This document shows positions 48,838 to 57,023 of a stretch of DNA of 64,000 bases, piece after piece. The stretch covers positions 1-64,000 of the forward strand of contig DATLNB010000001.1 of the NCBI GenBank assembly GCA_035536995.1, in the 5' to 3' direction. A program made the translations under genes and the position numbers. The notes beneath the pieces are model-generated. The model did not search any database. It was not told where the DNA came from and saw nothing but the letters and a program-made list of their open reading frames with translations. The stretch comes from AV80 sp035536995. GTDB taxonomy: Bacteria > Verrucomicrobiota > Verrucomicrobiia > Chthoniobacterales > UBA10450. Positions within the stretch are counted from its first letter, which is position 1; every line of letters starts with the position of its first letter.

Positions 48838-51664
48838 GTCTGTTGCCGATCACGCGCCGGTCAGGCGGCCGCGCGTTCTCTTTGTCTCCCATGAAACGAC
48901 GCTAACGGGCGCGCCGATTCAACTGCTTCATCTCGTTCGCGAGCTCCATAAGAAAGGGTGGGATTTACTGGTGGCGGCGCCCGAGCCGGGGCCGATTTCG
49001 GAATTGCTCGAGGCGGATGGCGTGCCGCTCGTGATCCATCCGGATTTGTTGGAAGAACCGGGACACCAAAAGCTGCACGAATTAGCTGCGCAATCCGACG
49101 TCGTGTTGGCGAACACCATTGTGAGCTGGCGGGCGGTGCGCGCAGCGCATGCGCAGAACAAGCGCGTGATCTGGTATCTGCACGAAACGCTCGTGGCGGT
49201 CCGGTTGATCCGCCAGATCCGCGAGATCGGGCCGGCCCTGCACCTGGCCAGTCTGCTGGTCACACCGACCAGGCAGACAGCGCGGGTCTTCGAGGATCTC
49301 ACCAAAACACCAGTTGAAGTTGTGCCGTATGGGATTCCAACGCCTCCGGATCGGTCGTCTCAAAACAGCGGACCGAAGAGGTTCATCACCCTGGCCAGTA
49401 TCGAGCCGCGCAAAGGCCAGGACGTTCTCGTTGAAGCGATCAGGAGGATCCCGCCGGAGCTAACGCACGACGCGAAGTTTAGCCTGGTCGGGCGTTCCCT
49501 TGAGGAGGCGTTCGCCGATGAGGTCAAAGAGAAAGCCGCTGGGCTGAGCAACGTTGAGTTCACGGGCGAGCGCGATCACGAGGCATCGCTCGCACTGTTG
49601 GCTGAGGCGGACGTTCTCGTTTGCCCGTCTCGCGACGAGACAATGCCGATCACGATCTTGGAGGCGATGAGTCTGGGAAAAGCCGTCGTCAGCACGGAAG
49701 TGGGCGGCATCGCGGACTGGTTACGCGACGGCAGCAACGGGTTGCTTGTTCCTCCGGAAGATCCGGCAGCGTTGGCCGCGGCCATCGCGCGCTGCCTGAC
49801 GGATGCGAAACTTGTCTCCCGCATTAAAGAAGGGGCTCTGCGGACGTTCCGCCGTCATTTCACCCTCAAGCGGTTTGTGGCCCGGTTCGCGGAGTTGCTG
49901 GAAAATGCGGGCGAGCCGGCGCGCACCATTGATAGAAGTATTGCGACCGGTTACAACGAATGGCTTCGGCAATTTAGCCAAATCGACGCGGTCCATCTTC
50001 GGCGGGGGCTGCGCTCTCTTCCGCGGCAACCGCTGATCTCTGTCGTGCTGCCGGTTTACAATCCGCCCCTGCGATTTCTCGAAGCGGCTATCGAGTCGGT
50101 CAGGAGCCAAATTTATCAGAACTGGGAGCTGTGCATCGCGGACGATGCTTCGACGGACGCCGAGGTGCGTCCCCTGTTGGAGCGCTTGGCGCGTGAAGAA
50201 AGCCGGATCAAAATTATCTTCCGCGAACGCAACGGCCATATCTCGGCCTGCTCGAACTCAGCACTCGCGCTCGCTACCGGGGATTGGTGCGCGTTGCTCG
50301 ACCAGGATGACGCCTTAACTCCGGACGCGCTCGCCTGGGTCGCACTGGAAATTGGCCGCTCTCCCGATGCGCGTTTGATCTATTCCGACGAAGATAAACT
50401 CGACGAGGAGGGAGTACTCTCGACTCCGTTCTTTAAGCCCGACTGGAATCCTGACCTGTTCCTCGGCCAAAATTATATCAACCATCTTGGCGTTTACTCG
50501 ACCGAGCTTTTGCGTGAGATCGGCGGGTTCCGCGAAGGATTCGAGGGTTCGCAGGATTACGATCTGGTCCTGCGCTGTGTCGAGCGTCTGCGGCCGGAAC
50601 AGATCCGGCACATTCCGCGGGTGCTTTATCATTGGCGGATGGTGAGTGGGAGCCTGGCAGCGGTTCCCGACGCAAAGCCCTATGCGAGAGAAGCGGCCCG
50701 GCGCGCGATCGCGGAATCCCAGGAACGGCGCAAGCGTCCTGGCCGCGTCACGCCGTGCCCCGAGAACAACGAATCGCATCGTTTTGTTCATTCTGCGCCC
50801 AAACCCGAGTTGCTCGTCACGGTCATCATCCCGACGCGTGACCGCGTGGAGCTATTGGAGCGCTGCGTGGAAAGCCTGCGAGCGAAGACCGATTACGAAG
50901 CGCTGGAGATCATCGTGGTGGACAACGGTTCGACGGAAGAGGCGACGCGATCTTTTCTTAGCAAAGCTGAAGCGGGAGGCGCTGTCCGCGTTCTGCCCGA
51001 TACCGCGCCCTTCAACTACAGCCGGCTTAACAATCGGGCGGCTGCGCTAGCCCGCGGCAGTCTGCTTTTGTTTTTGAACAACGACACCGAGGCGGACGAG
51101 CCAGGTTGGTTAACCGAAATGGTGAGTCACGCCGTCCAGCCCGACGTCGGCGCGGTCGGCGCGCGGCTCTGGTTCCCCAACGGAACATTGCAGCACGGCG
51201 GGGTGATTCTCGGGCTCGGCGGAGTGGCCGGGCACGCCTTTACAAATATTCCGCGCGGACATCCGGGCTATTTCAACCGGGCGATGCTTCAGCAGAATTG
51301 CTCCGCTGTGACTGGCGCCTGCCTGATGGTGCGCAAGACGGTCTTCGTGGAGCTGGGCGGATTCAACGAACCCGATCTCGGGGTAACCTTCAACGATATC
51401 GATTTTTGTCTGCGATTGACCGCGGCGGGATACCGAATCGTTTGGACGCCCTACGCGAACCTGATCCATCACGAGTCCGCCTCGCGCGGGCATCAACGGA
51501 CGGATGATGAACAATTAGAGTTTATGCGTGCGGCGGCCTTTATGCAGCAAACCTGGGGCGCCCAGCTTTTGCGGGACCCGTGCTACAATCCGAATTTGTC
51601 CCTCAATCTGCCCGGGTTCGAGCTCGCCTTTCCGCCCCGGGTTCGTGCAACCGAGCCCTGGTAG
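48830..51664 (+). CDS. Large multi-module glycosyltransferase (GT4, 2 GT2)
   Basis: A 944-residue protein overlapping the stop of the giant glycosyltransferase gene by 8 bases, so the two are probably co-translated. It begins with a third copy of the GT4 module (RVLFVSHETTLTGAPIQLL, with CPSRDETMPITILEAMSLG carrying Glu-x7-Glu). A GT2 module follows from about residue 400 (ISVVLPVYNPPLRFLEAA, LLDQDDALTP). A second GT2 module runs from about residue 660 (VTVIIPTRDRVELLERC, LFLNNDTEADEPGW). It ends in FNDIDFCLRLTAAGYR and HESASRGHQ, typical of rhamnan-type polymerising GT2s. The retained catalytic residues suggest all domains are active. Confidence 0.88.
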   Translation: MPESVADHAPVRRPRVLFVSHETTLTGAPIQLLHLVRELHKKGWDLLVAAPEPGPISELLEADGVPLVIHPDLLEEPGHQKLHELAAQSDVVLANTIVSWRAVRAAHAQNKRVIWYLHETLVAVRLIRQIREIGPALHLASLLVTPTRQTARVFEDLTKTPVEVVPYGIPTPPDRSSQNSGPKRFITLASIEPRKGQDVLVEAIRRIPPELTHDAKFSLVGRSLEEAFADEVKEKAAGLSNVEFTGERDHEASLALLAEADVLVCPSRDETMPITILEAMSLGKAVVSTEVGGIADWLRDGSNGLLVPPEDPAALAAAIARCLTDAKLVSRIKEGALRTFRRHFTLKRFVARFAELLENAGEPARTIDRSIATGYNEWLRQFSQIDAVHLRRGLRSLPRQPLISVVLPVYNPPLRFLEAAIESVRSQIYQNWELCIADDASTDAEVRPLLERLAREESRIKIIFRERNGHISACSNSALALATGDWCALLDQDDALTPDALAWVALEIGRSPDARLIYSDEDKLDEEGVLSTPFFKPDWNPDLFLGQNYINHLGVYSTELLREIGGFREGFEGSQDYDLVLRCVERLRPEQIRHIPRVLYHWRMVSGSLAAVPDAKPYAREAARRAIAESQERRKRPGRVTPCPENNESHRFVHSAPKPELLVTVIIPTRDRVELLERCVESLRAKTDYEALEIIVVDNGSTEEATRSFLSKAEAGGAVRVLPDTAPFNYSRLNNRAAALARGSLLLFLNNDTEADEPGWLTEMVSHAVQPDVGAVGARLWFPNGTLQHGGVILGLGGVAGHAFTNIPRGHPGYFNRAMLQQNCSAVTGACLMVRKTVFVELGGFNEPDLGVTFNDIDFCLRLTAAGYRIVWTPYANLIHHESASRGHQRTDDEQLEFMRAAAFMQQTWGAQLLRDPCYNPNLSLNLPGFELAFPPRVRATEPW

Positions 51665-51741
51665 GGACGCCGCGCTGCGGCGTCCGCTGGAGTTGCTGTC
51701 GGGATAACGTGCGGCGGACGGCGCAGCGCGCCGTCCCTACC
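51662..51741. repeat. Dispersed palindromic repeat, composite copy 2 (MITE-like)
   Basis: Two hairpins are arranged head to head. The left is GGGACGCCGC-GCT-GCGGCGTCC and the right is GGACGGCGC-AGC-GCGCCGTCC ending CCTACC. The outer ends (TAGGGACG and CGTCCCTA) are inverted copies of each other, so the whole 80 bp resembles a small non-autonomous element. It begins within the stop codon of the GT4/GT2 gene and separates it from the convergent methyltransferase gene. Confidence 0.6.
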
Positions 51742-51748
51742 AGCGCGA

Positions 51749-52294
51749 CTACGCTTTCGGCCCCGGTTTCCGGGCTACCAGCAGCGAGTCGTGCCACTTG
51801 TTACTCTCGTCGTCGTATTGCGGGAGGTCTTCCCATTGCGTCTCTGCCTCCAGAACTTCGAGTCCGGCATAGCGCGCCACTGCTCGCAACCCATCCGGAT
51901 ACATGCGCCAGCAATCCACCGGGAAACGATGCTCCGGCCCGCTCGAAGGAACGATGATGCAACAAACGCCGTTCGGTTTCAGGGCGCGCGTGATCTGGCG
52001 GGCTGTCTCCCAGAAAAACTCCGTGTGCTCGAAAGTTTGGCCGGCCACGATGACGTCGGCGCTATCAGGCGGAATTTCCTGCCAATCGTAGGGATCGCTC
52101 AGGACGACATCCACATTCGCGCCCGCCGCGAGATCGAGGCCGAGGTACTTCCAGGCCGGCGCCGTGAAGAGTGGACGATAGGAGCCGTTTATGTCCTGGC
52201 TGCCGAGATCGAGAATGACAAGGGGCTCCGTTTCGCGCCCATCCAGATACCGGCCGCGAAATGCTGCCATTTTGTCGAGCGAGCTCTGGTGCAT
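51749..52294 (-). CDS. SAM-dependent methyltransferase
   Basis: A 181-residue class I methyltransferase. The start at 52294 (MHQSSLDKMAAFRGRYL) matches the usual start of this family and avoids overlap with the divergent pyruvate kinase gene; the open frame runs about 120 codons further. SAM-binding residues are in VILDLGSQDINGSYRPLF and YLGLDLAAGANVDVVLSDP. Motif IV-like sequence is VIVAGQTFEHTEFFW. A C-terminal block EHRFPVDCWRMYPDGLRAVA is common to methyltransferases encoded next to glycosyltransferase genes, where the substrate is probably a sugar or glycolipid. It closes the polysaccharide locus on the right. Confidence 0.82.
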   Translation of the reverse strand: MHQSSLDKMAAFRGRYLDGRETEPLVILDLGSQDINGSYRPLFTAPAWKYLGLDLAAGANVDVVLSDPYDWQEIPPDSADVIVAGQTFEHTEFFWETARQITRALKPNGVCCIIVPSSGPEHRFPVDCWRMYPDGLRAVARYAGLEVLEAETQWEDLPQYDDESNKWHDSLLVARKPGPKA

Positions 52295-52379
52295 GTCGCG
52301 GCCAGTCAAAACTGCCGCGCGCTCTTTCGCAACCGAGAAGCGCCTTGCTTTCTCGAAGTAAACTTCAATCGTGAATCGA

Positions 52380-53783
52380 ATGCGCCGAACCAAGATCATT
52401 TGCACCCTTGGCCCTGCCACTGAGAAGCCGGAGACGGTGCGGCAACTCCTCCAGGCCGGCGCGGACGTCATTCGTCTCAACATGAGCCACGCCCGGCACG
52501 ATTGGGTCCGCACGGTCGTTCCGCGCATCCGGCACATTGCTGCGGAGGTTTCGCGTCCGGTCGCAATTCTTCTCGATACCCAGGGCCCGGCCATCCGAAC
52601 CGGGGACCTGAAGTCGGACTTCCACCTCAAACCGGGCGATATCCTCGAGTTCACCGTTCGCGGTGCCCGGAGCGAAGAGAAATATTCCGTGGACGTAAAC
52701 TATGAAGGGCTGGTGAACGACATTTCGGTCGATGACGTGGTCCTGGTCGATAACGGTGTCATGCGCCTCCTGGTTCTCGAAAAAAAGCGGAACCGCATTC
52801 GCTGCAAGGTGCTGACCCGTGGCGTCCTTGGCTCCCGCCGCCACATTAACCTGCCGGGCGTCCGCGTTAATCTGCCTCCGCTGACCGAAAAAGATCTGGC
52901 TGACATCGCTCTCGGAGTGGAGATGAAGGTCGATTTCGTGGCCCTCAGTTTTGCCCGGCAGAAGAGTGACCTCCAGGAGCTGCGGAAAGTTCTCAAAAAA
53001 GCGCGGAGCACCGCCCGCGTGGTCGCGAAGATCGAAGATCAATCGGCGGTCCGCCACATCGACCAGATGATTGACGCGGCCGACGTCGTCATGATCGCGC
53101 GGGGCGATCTCGGGATCGAATGCCCGATGGAAGAGATGCCCATCATCCAGCGCAAGATCGTGAAGCGTTGTTTGAAAATCGGTAAGCCGGCCATCGTCGC
53201 GACCCACATGCTGGAATCGATGATTGAAAATCCGGTCCCGACCCGCGCGGAGATTACCGACGTCGCCAACGCCGTTTTCGAACAGGCCGACGCCATCATG
53301 CTGAGTGGCGAAACTTCCACCGGCCGTTACCCGGTCGAGTGCGTCAAGGTGTTCGATCGCGTTGCCCGGCGGATCGAGCGGAGCGGCGGTGCCGGTTACG
53401 GCCACGATGCGATCCTAGAGGACGCACGCCAGAAAACCTGCGCTTCAGCCGTGGTCCTGGCGAATTCGCTTTCACGCGCGAAGATCGTCGTCTTTACCCA
53501 CCACGGGACGATGGCCGGTTATGTGTCCAATCTGCGGCCGGAGAATGCGCCGATCTACGCGTTCACTTCGAATGAGCAGGTCTTCCGGCAAATCGTGATG
53601 CGTTGGGGGACGCATCCGGTGATGCTCGATTTCTCCGAGGATCCAAACGCCACGATCGACGCGGCAATCAAGTACCTCAGGAAACAAAACCTGACCGAAC
53701 CCGGCGACAACCTGATCGTGCTCAGCGACATGGGCGGCGGAGCCGACAAGGTCGATTCGATCCAGCTCAGGCGCGCGGAGTAG
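52380..53783 (+). CDS. pyk: Pyruvate kinase
   Basis: Converts phosphoenolpyruvate and ADP to pyruvate and ATP, the last step of glycolysis. The ATG at 52380 (MRRTKIICTLGPATEK) is preferred to a GTG three codons upstream. Active-site stretches are NMSHARHDW, VAKIEDQSAVRHID, the substrate-site region IARGDLGIECPMEEMP, and ATHMLESMIENPVPTRAEITDVANAVFEQADAIMLSGETSTG in the typical order (here cited in parts). The length of 467 residues covers A, B and C domains without the extra PEP-utilising domain found in some bacteria. The C-terminal domain carries the allosteric site. Convergent with the sigma factor gene. Confidence 0.96.
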   Translation: MRRTKIICTLGPATEKPETVRQLLQAGADVIRLNMSHARHDWVRTVVPRIRHIAAEVSRPVAILLDTQGPAIRTGDLKSDFHLKPGDILEFTVRGARSEEKYSVDVNYEGLVNDISVDDVVLVDNGVMRLLVLEKKRNRIRCKVLTRGVLGSRRHINLPGVRVNLPPLTEKDLADIALGVEMKVDFVALSFARQKSDLQELRKVLKKARSTARVVAKIEDQSAVRHIDQMIDAADVVMIARGDLGIECPMEEMPIIQRKIVKRCLKIGKPAIVATHMLESMIENPVPTRAEITDVANAVFEQADAIMLSGETSTGRYPVECVKVFDRVARRIERSGGAGYGHDAILEDARQKTCASAVVLANSLSRAKIVVFTHHGTMAGYVSNLRPENAPIYAFTSNEQVFRQIVMRWGTHPVMLDFSEDPNATIDAAIKYLRKQNLTEPGDNLIVLSDMGGGADKVDSIQLRRAE

Positions 53784-53803
53784 TTCCTTGATCACGCGGT
53801 CGC

Positions 53804-53826
53804 GGGACGCCGCAGCGCGGCGTCCC
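53804..53826. repeat. Dispersed palindromic repeat, copy 3
   Basis: GGGACGCCGC-AGC-GCGGCGTCCC followed by TACC: a perfect 10-bp stem with a 3-base loop, 20 bases after the pyruvate kinase stop. It is the single-hairpin version of the repeat at 51.7 kb and may stop transcription of pyk. Confidence 0.6.
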
Positions 53827-53853
53827 TACCAAAAGATTGTTGAGGGCGATGGG

Positions 53854-53890
53854 CGAAAAACAAAACGTGCGGAAGTTCCTTCCGCGCGTT
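53854..53890 (-). terminator. Rho-independent terminator of the sigma factor gene
   Basis: On the minus strand, AACGCGCGGAAG and CTTCCGCACGTT pair into a 12-bp stem with one T-G wobble and a 3-base loop. The sequence TTTTGTTTTT follows. It lies just past the sigma factor stop codon at 53913. Confidence 0.75.
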
Positions 53891-53912
53891 GCAAATCTAA
53901 TTGTAAGCGACG

Positions 53913-54767
53913 TTACGCTTCGACGGGCAGTTCCACGTCGACCGGGCGCTCTTTCTTGCTGAGTGCGCGGCGCAGCTTCGAGAGCGCGATGTTCTGCAAC
54001 TGCCGGATTCGCTCCCGGGTCACGCCGAACTTCTTGCCGACTTCCTCGAGCGTCTTCGGCTTGCCGCCATCGAGCCCGAAGCGGGAGAAAATGATTTTCC
54101 GTTCCCGATCGTCCAGCACGTCGAGCAATCCCCCGACCTCGTTGCGCAAGTTCTTGTCGCGGAGCAACTCAAACGGCGTCTGGGCCTCTTCGTCGCCCAC
54201 GATTTCGCCGAACTCCGTCGAATCGTCGTCGCTGATCGGCGCATCGAGAGACGCGGGCCGGATCGAAACTGTCTTCAGCTGCGAAACTTTCCCGCTCGCG
54301 ATCCCAATCTCCTCCCCGAGCTCGTCATCGGTTGGTTCGCGCCCCAGCTCCTCGCTCATCTGAAGCGAGACACGGCGCATCTTGGAAATCTTGTCCACCA
54401 GGTGAACCGGGAGGCGGATCGTTTTGCTCTGGTTAGCCAGGGCACGCTTGATCGATTGCTTGATCCACCACGCGGCATAAGTGCTCAGCTTACCGCCCTT
54501 TGCGGGGTCGAAACGCTCCACCGCCTTCATCAGGCCGATGTTGCCCTCGGAAATGAGGTCGAGCAGGGGTAGTCCGAGGTTCGCGTAGTCGTGGGCGATC
54601 TTGACCACCAAACGCAGGTTGGAGCGGATCATCAGGGCGCGCGCCTCGCGATCGCCCTTCTTGATCTTGGCGGCGAGCTCAATCTCCTGATCTGGAGTCA
54701 GGAGCGGGATTTGCCCGATCTCGCGCAGGTAAATCTTTATTCCAGTATCGCTATCTTCAGCAGCCAT
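53913..54767 (-). CDS. Sigma-70 family RNA polymerase sigma factor (RpoD/RpoS-like)
   Basis: A 284-residue sigma factor. Region 1.2 is DTGIKIYLREIGQIPLLT. Region 2 contains SNLRLVVKIAHDYANLGLPLLDLISEGNIGLMKAVERFDP and KLSTYAAWWIKQSIKRAL (core binding and -10 recognition, quoted in parts). Region 3 follows, then region 4 with a helix-turn-helix in TLEEVGKKFGVTRERIRQ for the -35. Region 1.1 and the long spacer of classic RpoD are missing, so it is shorter than E. coli RpoD. It could be the housekeeping factor of this lineage or a group 2 factor. The ATG at 54767 is chosen; another in-frame ATG lies four codons upstream. Confidence 0.93.
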   Translation of the reverse strand: MAAEDSDTGIKIYLREIGQIPLLTPDQEIELAAKIKKGDREARALMIRSNLRLVVKIAHDYANLGLPLLDLISEGNIGLMKAVERFDPAKGGKLSTYAAWWIKQSIKRALANQSKTIRLPVHLVDKISKMRRVSLQMSEELGREPTDDELGEEIGIASGKVSQLKTVSIRPASLDAPISDDDSTEFGEIVGDEEAQTPFELLRDKNLRNEVGGLLDVLDDRERKIIFSRFGLDGGKPKTLEEVGKKFGVTRERIRQLQNIALSKLRRALSKKERPVDVELPVEA

Positions 54768-55095
54768 AAAAGTTCTCATCGAAAAGGTGAAAAAGGGGCC
54801 TCGCCTCGGGTTTTCCCGCGTCCGCAAATGGGGAGGGCGCGCCGAAGAGAAGGTCTACCATCTTCAAAAGTAGTTAACAATGTTAAATATCAGATATCGC
54901 TTTTCTGACAGCCTTTGGACGGGTGTTGTTCAATAATTGTAGCCGGCCGCTTTTTCGGCCCGAAATCCGCGCGCTAAACAGGTCAATAGCTGCGGTTTAA
55001 GAGTAAAAACACGGTCGGGCCGATTTCGTTGCGGTATTTTCAATTCCGCTTGCCACTTTCTGTCATTTCTTGCGACGCTGGGCCCGGTTCCCCCC
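54768..55095. other. Intergenic region between the sigma factor and comM
   Basis: A 328-base divergent region without an ORF that I trust. It is AT-rich between about 54865 and 54940, in contrast to its flanks, and probably contains promoters for both genes. The only definite structure is TTAACA-A-TGTTAA (54874-54886), a palindrome about 110 bases upstream of the sigma factor start. It may be an operator. Confidence 0.5.
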
Positions 55096-56175
55096 ATGCT
55101 CGCGAAGATTTATTCTGCCGCGGTTTACGGCGTCGACGCCTACGAAGTCGAGATCGAGGTCAACGGCGCCCGCGGCGATCCGCATATCATTATTGTCGGG
55201 TTGCCGGACGCGGCCGTGAAAGAGAGCCGGGACCGCGTCACGACCGCGATCAGTAACAGCGGGTATTATTGGCCGCGCGGCCGGACGACGATCAATCTCG
55301 CGCCCGCCGACATCAAGAAAGAAGGGCCCAGCTTCGATTTGCCGATCGCGCTCGGGATGATCGCGGTCGCTGAAGATCTCGATGGCGCGGAGTTCGAGAA
55401 ATTCAGCTTCGTCGGCGAGCTGGCACTCGACGGCGCCGTCCGCGCAGTGAAAGGCGTGTTGCCGGTTGCGCTCGAAGCGCGCCGCCAAAAAAAGGAGGCG
55501 GTCTTTGTTCCCGCGGCCAACGCGAATGAAGCGGCGATGGTGGAGGGGATCATCGTTTATGGAGTCCACAATCTCCGCGAGACCTATCAATTCGTTAGGC
55601 GCGAGTCGCTCATCTCGCCGACCTACGGCGACCTGACCTCCTTCTTTGCCACGCACAAGAATTACGAGGTCGATTTCGCCGACGTGAAAGGGCAGGGGCA
55701 CGTGAAGCGCGCCATCGAAGTCGCCGTAGCCGGCGGACACAACCTGCTCATGATCGGTCCGCCGGGCTCCGGGAAATCGATGTTATCAAAACGGATCGGC
55801 ACGATCATGCCGCCGATGTCGCTGGAGGAAGCGATCGAGAGCACCAAGATCCATAGCATTGCCGGTTTGCTCAACGGCTCCCAGGCTTTCGTTCCGACCC
55901 GGCCGTTCCGCTCGCCCCATCACACGATCTCCGACGTCGGCCTGCTCGGCGGCTCGGCTATTCCAGCGCCCGGTGAAGTGAGCCTGGCCCATCACGGTGT
56001 CCTGTTTCTCGACGAGCTGCCGGAGTTCAAGCGCTCCACTCTTGAAGTCATGCGCCAGCCCCTGGAGGACGGGAAGGTCACCGTCTCCCGCGCGGCAGGT
56101 AGCGTCACCTTTCCCTCTGAGTTCATGCTCGTCGCCGCGATGAATCCGTGTCCGTGCGGATTGAAACGGGGGTGA
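55096..56175 (+). pseudogene. comM: comM (YifB-type Mg-chelatase-like ATPase), truncated by insertion
   Basis: The first 345 or so residues are a normal ComM. They include MLAKIYSAAVYGVDAYEV, IVGLPDAAVKESRDRV, FDLPIALGM, Walker A in LMIGPPGSGKSMLSKR, PHHTISDVGLLGG and Walker B in VLFLDELPEFKRST. The match continues to LVAAMNPCPCG, after which the normal YxGD continuation is replaced by LKRG and a stop. Intact proteins are about 500 residues, so roughly 160 C-terminal residues are missing. ComM is a branch-migration helicase used in natural transformation. The break coincides with the start of element-like genes including a serine recombinase, so I interpret 56.15 kb as the element's left junction. 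Confidence 0.9.
56141..56165. other. Predicted left attachment junction (attL) in comM
   Basis: Homology with comM stops within the codons for NPCPCG, in the sequence around TGAATCCGTGTCCGTGCGGA. Codons here are under strong constraint, as expected for a recombinase target. The core and the exact exchange point cannot be defined without the right junction, which is outside the window. Confidence 0.55.
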
Positions 56176-56276
56176 CATCGAGCACGAAAAGCGAGGATCG
56201 ATTGTGCGGCAAATCATTGCACCTGTTATGCTAAGTTCGGGCTGTCGGCCAGTTCGACCGCAATCACATTATTCCC

Positions 56277-57023
56277 ATGCAAGCTGTTCAACGTTTCGCT
56301 GGACACATCGAATCTGTTCGAGGGCTTATGAGTTTCGACCGTGACGTTCTTGATTTCGCGATTAACTCGGTAAACGAGCTGCAAACGCGTCTGACTTCCC
56401 TAGGGGTCGACAATCCTCGTTTGGCGGCCACTTCGACCCTTCAAGCGCTACGACAGGTGCGCGCCAACGATTCTCTACGGTCACGCTACGAAAGCATCTT
56501 CAATCAGGCGCTGGTGCTCCTCGTTTCTTACTTTTCCTCAGTGATGGACGATCTCTTCCGGCGAGGGACCGAATATGCGATTTCACGAAGCGAGGATTCG
56601 GAATTACTGCGGCAAGAGGTCAAGGTGAGCGTCCGGGAGCTAAAGGAATTGGGCGGGGACTTCAGCAGGGCGATTCCAGAGCTGCTGATTCACACAAAAG
56701 ACATCAGCTTCCAAGACATGCAAAGTATCGCACGAGCGTTCAGAGCGTACCTCGACGCAGGAGTGGAGCGGGGCGAAGTCACGAACGACATCATAGTCGG
56801 TCAAGCGTGCCGGCACTGCATCGTTCACGCCGGTGCCATAGCAGATGGCAAGCTGATCAAACAGGTGGAAAGTGCTTCGCCGCGTCGTGTAAAGACAGAG
56901 ATTCATCTCGGGGATCGCGTGCAGTTTACTCCCGAGGAAGTTGAGGCTGTCGGCGAAGCTATGTTGTCGTACATCAATACGTTGTCGAAACAGATTTCGG
57001 CAAAGGTTGGGCAAGAAGTTTAG
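56277..57023 (+). CDS. HEPN-like protein (R-x4-H), putative RNase or defence protein
   Basis: A 248-residue, mainly helical protein. The C-terminal half has a conserved-looking R-x4-H motif, ACRHCIVHAGAIADGKLI (Arg179 to His184), in the setting seen in HEPN-domain proteins of the MAE_28990-like kind (RNxxVH, Gly, then Asp). In HEPN families this Arg and His form the metal-independent RNase site used in toxins, CRISPR effectors and abortive-infection systems. The N-terminal region includes QALVLLVSYFSSVMDDLF, a pattern common to those families. It sits immediately right of the comM junction and overlaps the convergent recombinase gene by 50 bases. No antitoxin is evident. Confidence 0.6.
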   Translation: MQAVQRFAGHIESVRGLMSFDRDVLDFAINSVNELQTRLTSLGVDNPRLAATSTLQALRQVRANDSLRSRYESIFNQALVLLVSYFSSVMDDLFRRGTEYAISRSEDSELLRQEVKVSVRELKELGGDFSRAIPELLIHTKDISFQDMQSIARAFRAYLDAGVERGEVTNDIIVGQACRHCIVHAGAIADGKLIKQVESASPRRVKTEIHLGDRVQFTPEEVEAVGEAMLSYINTLSKQISAKVGQEV

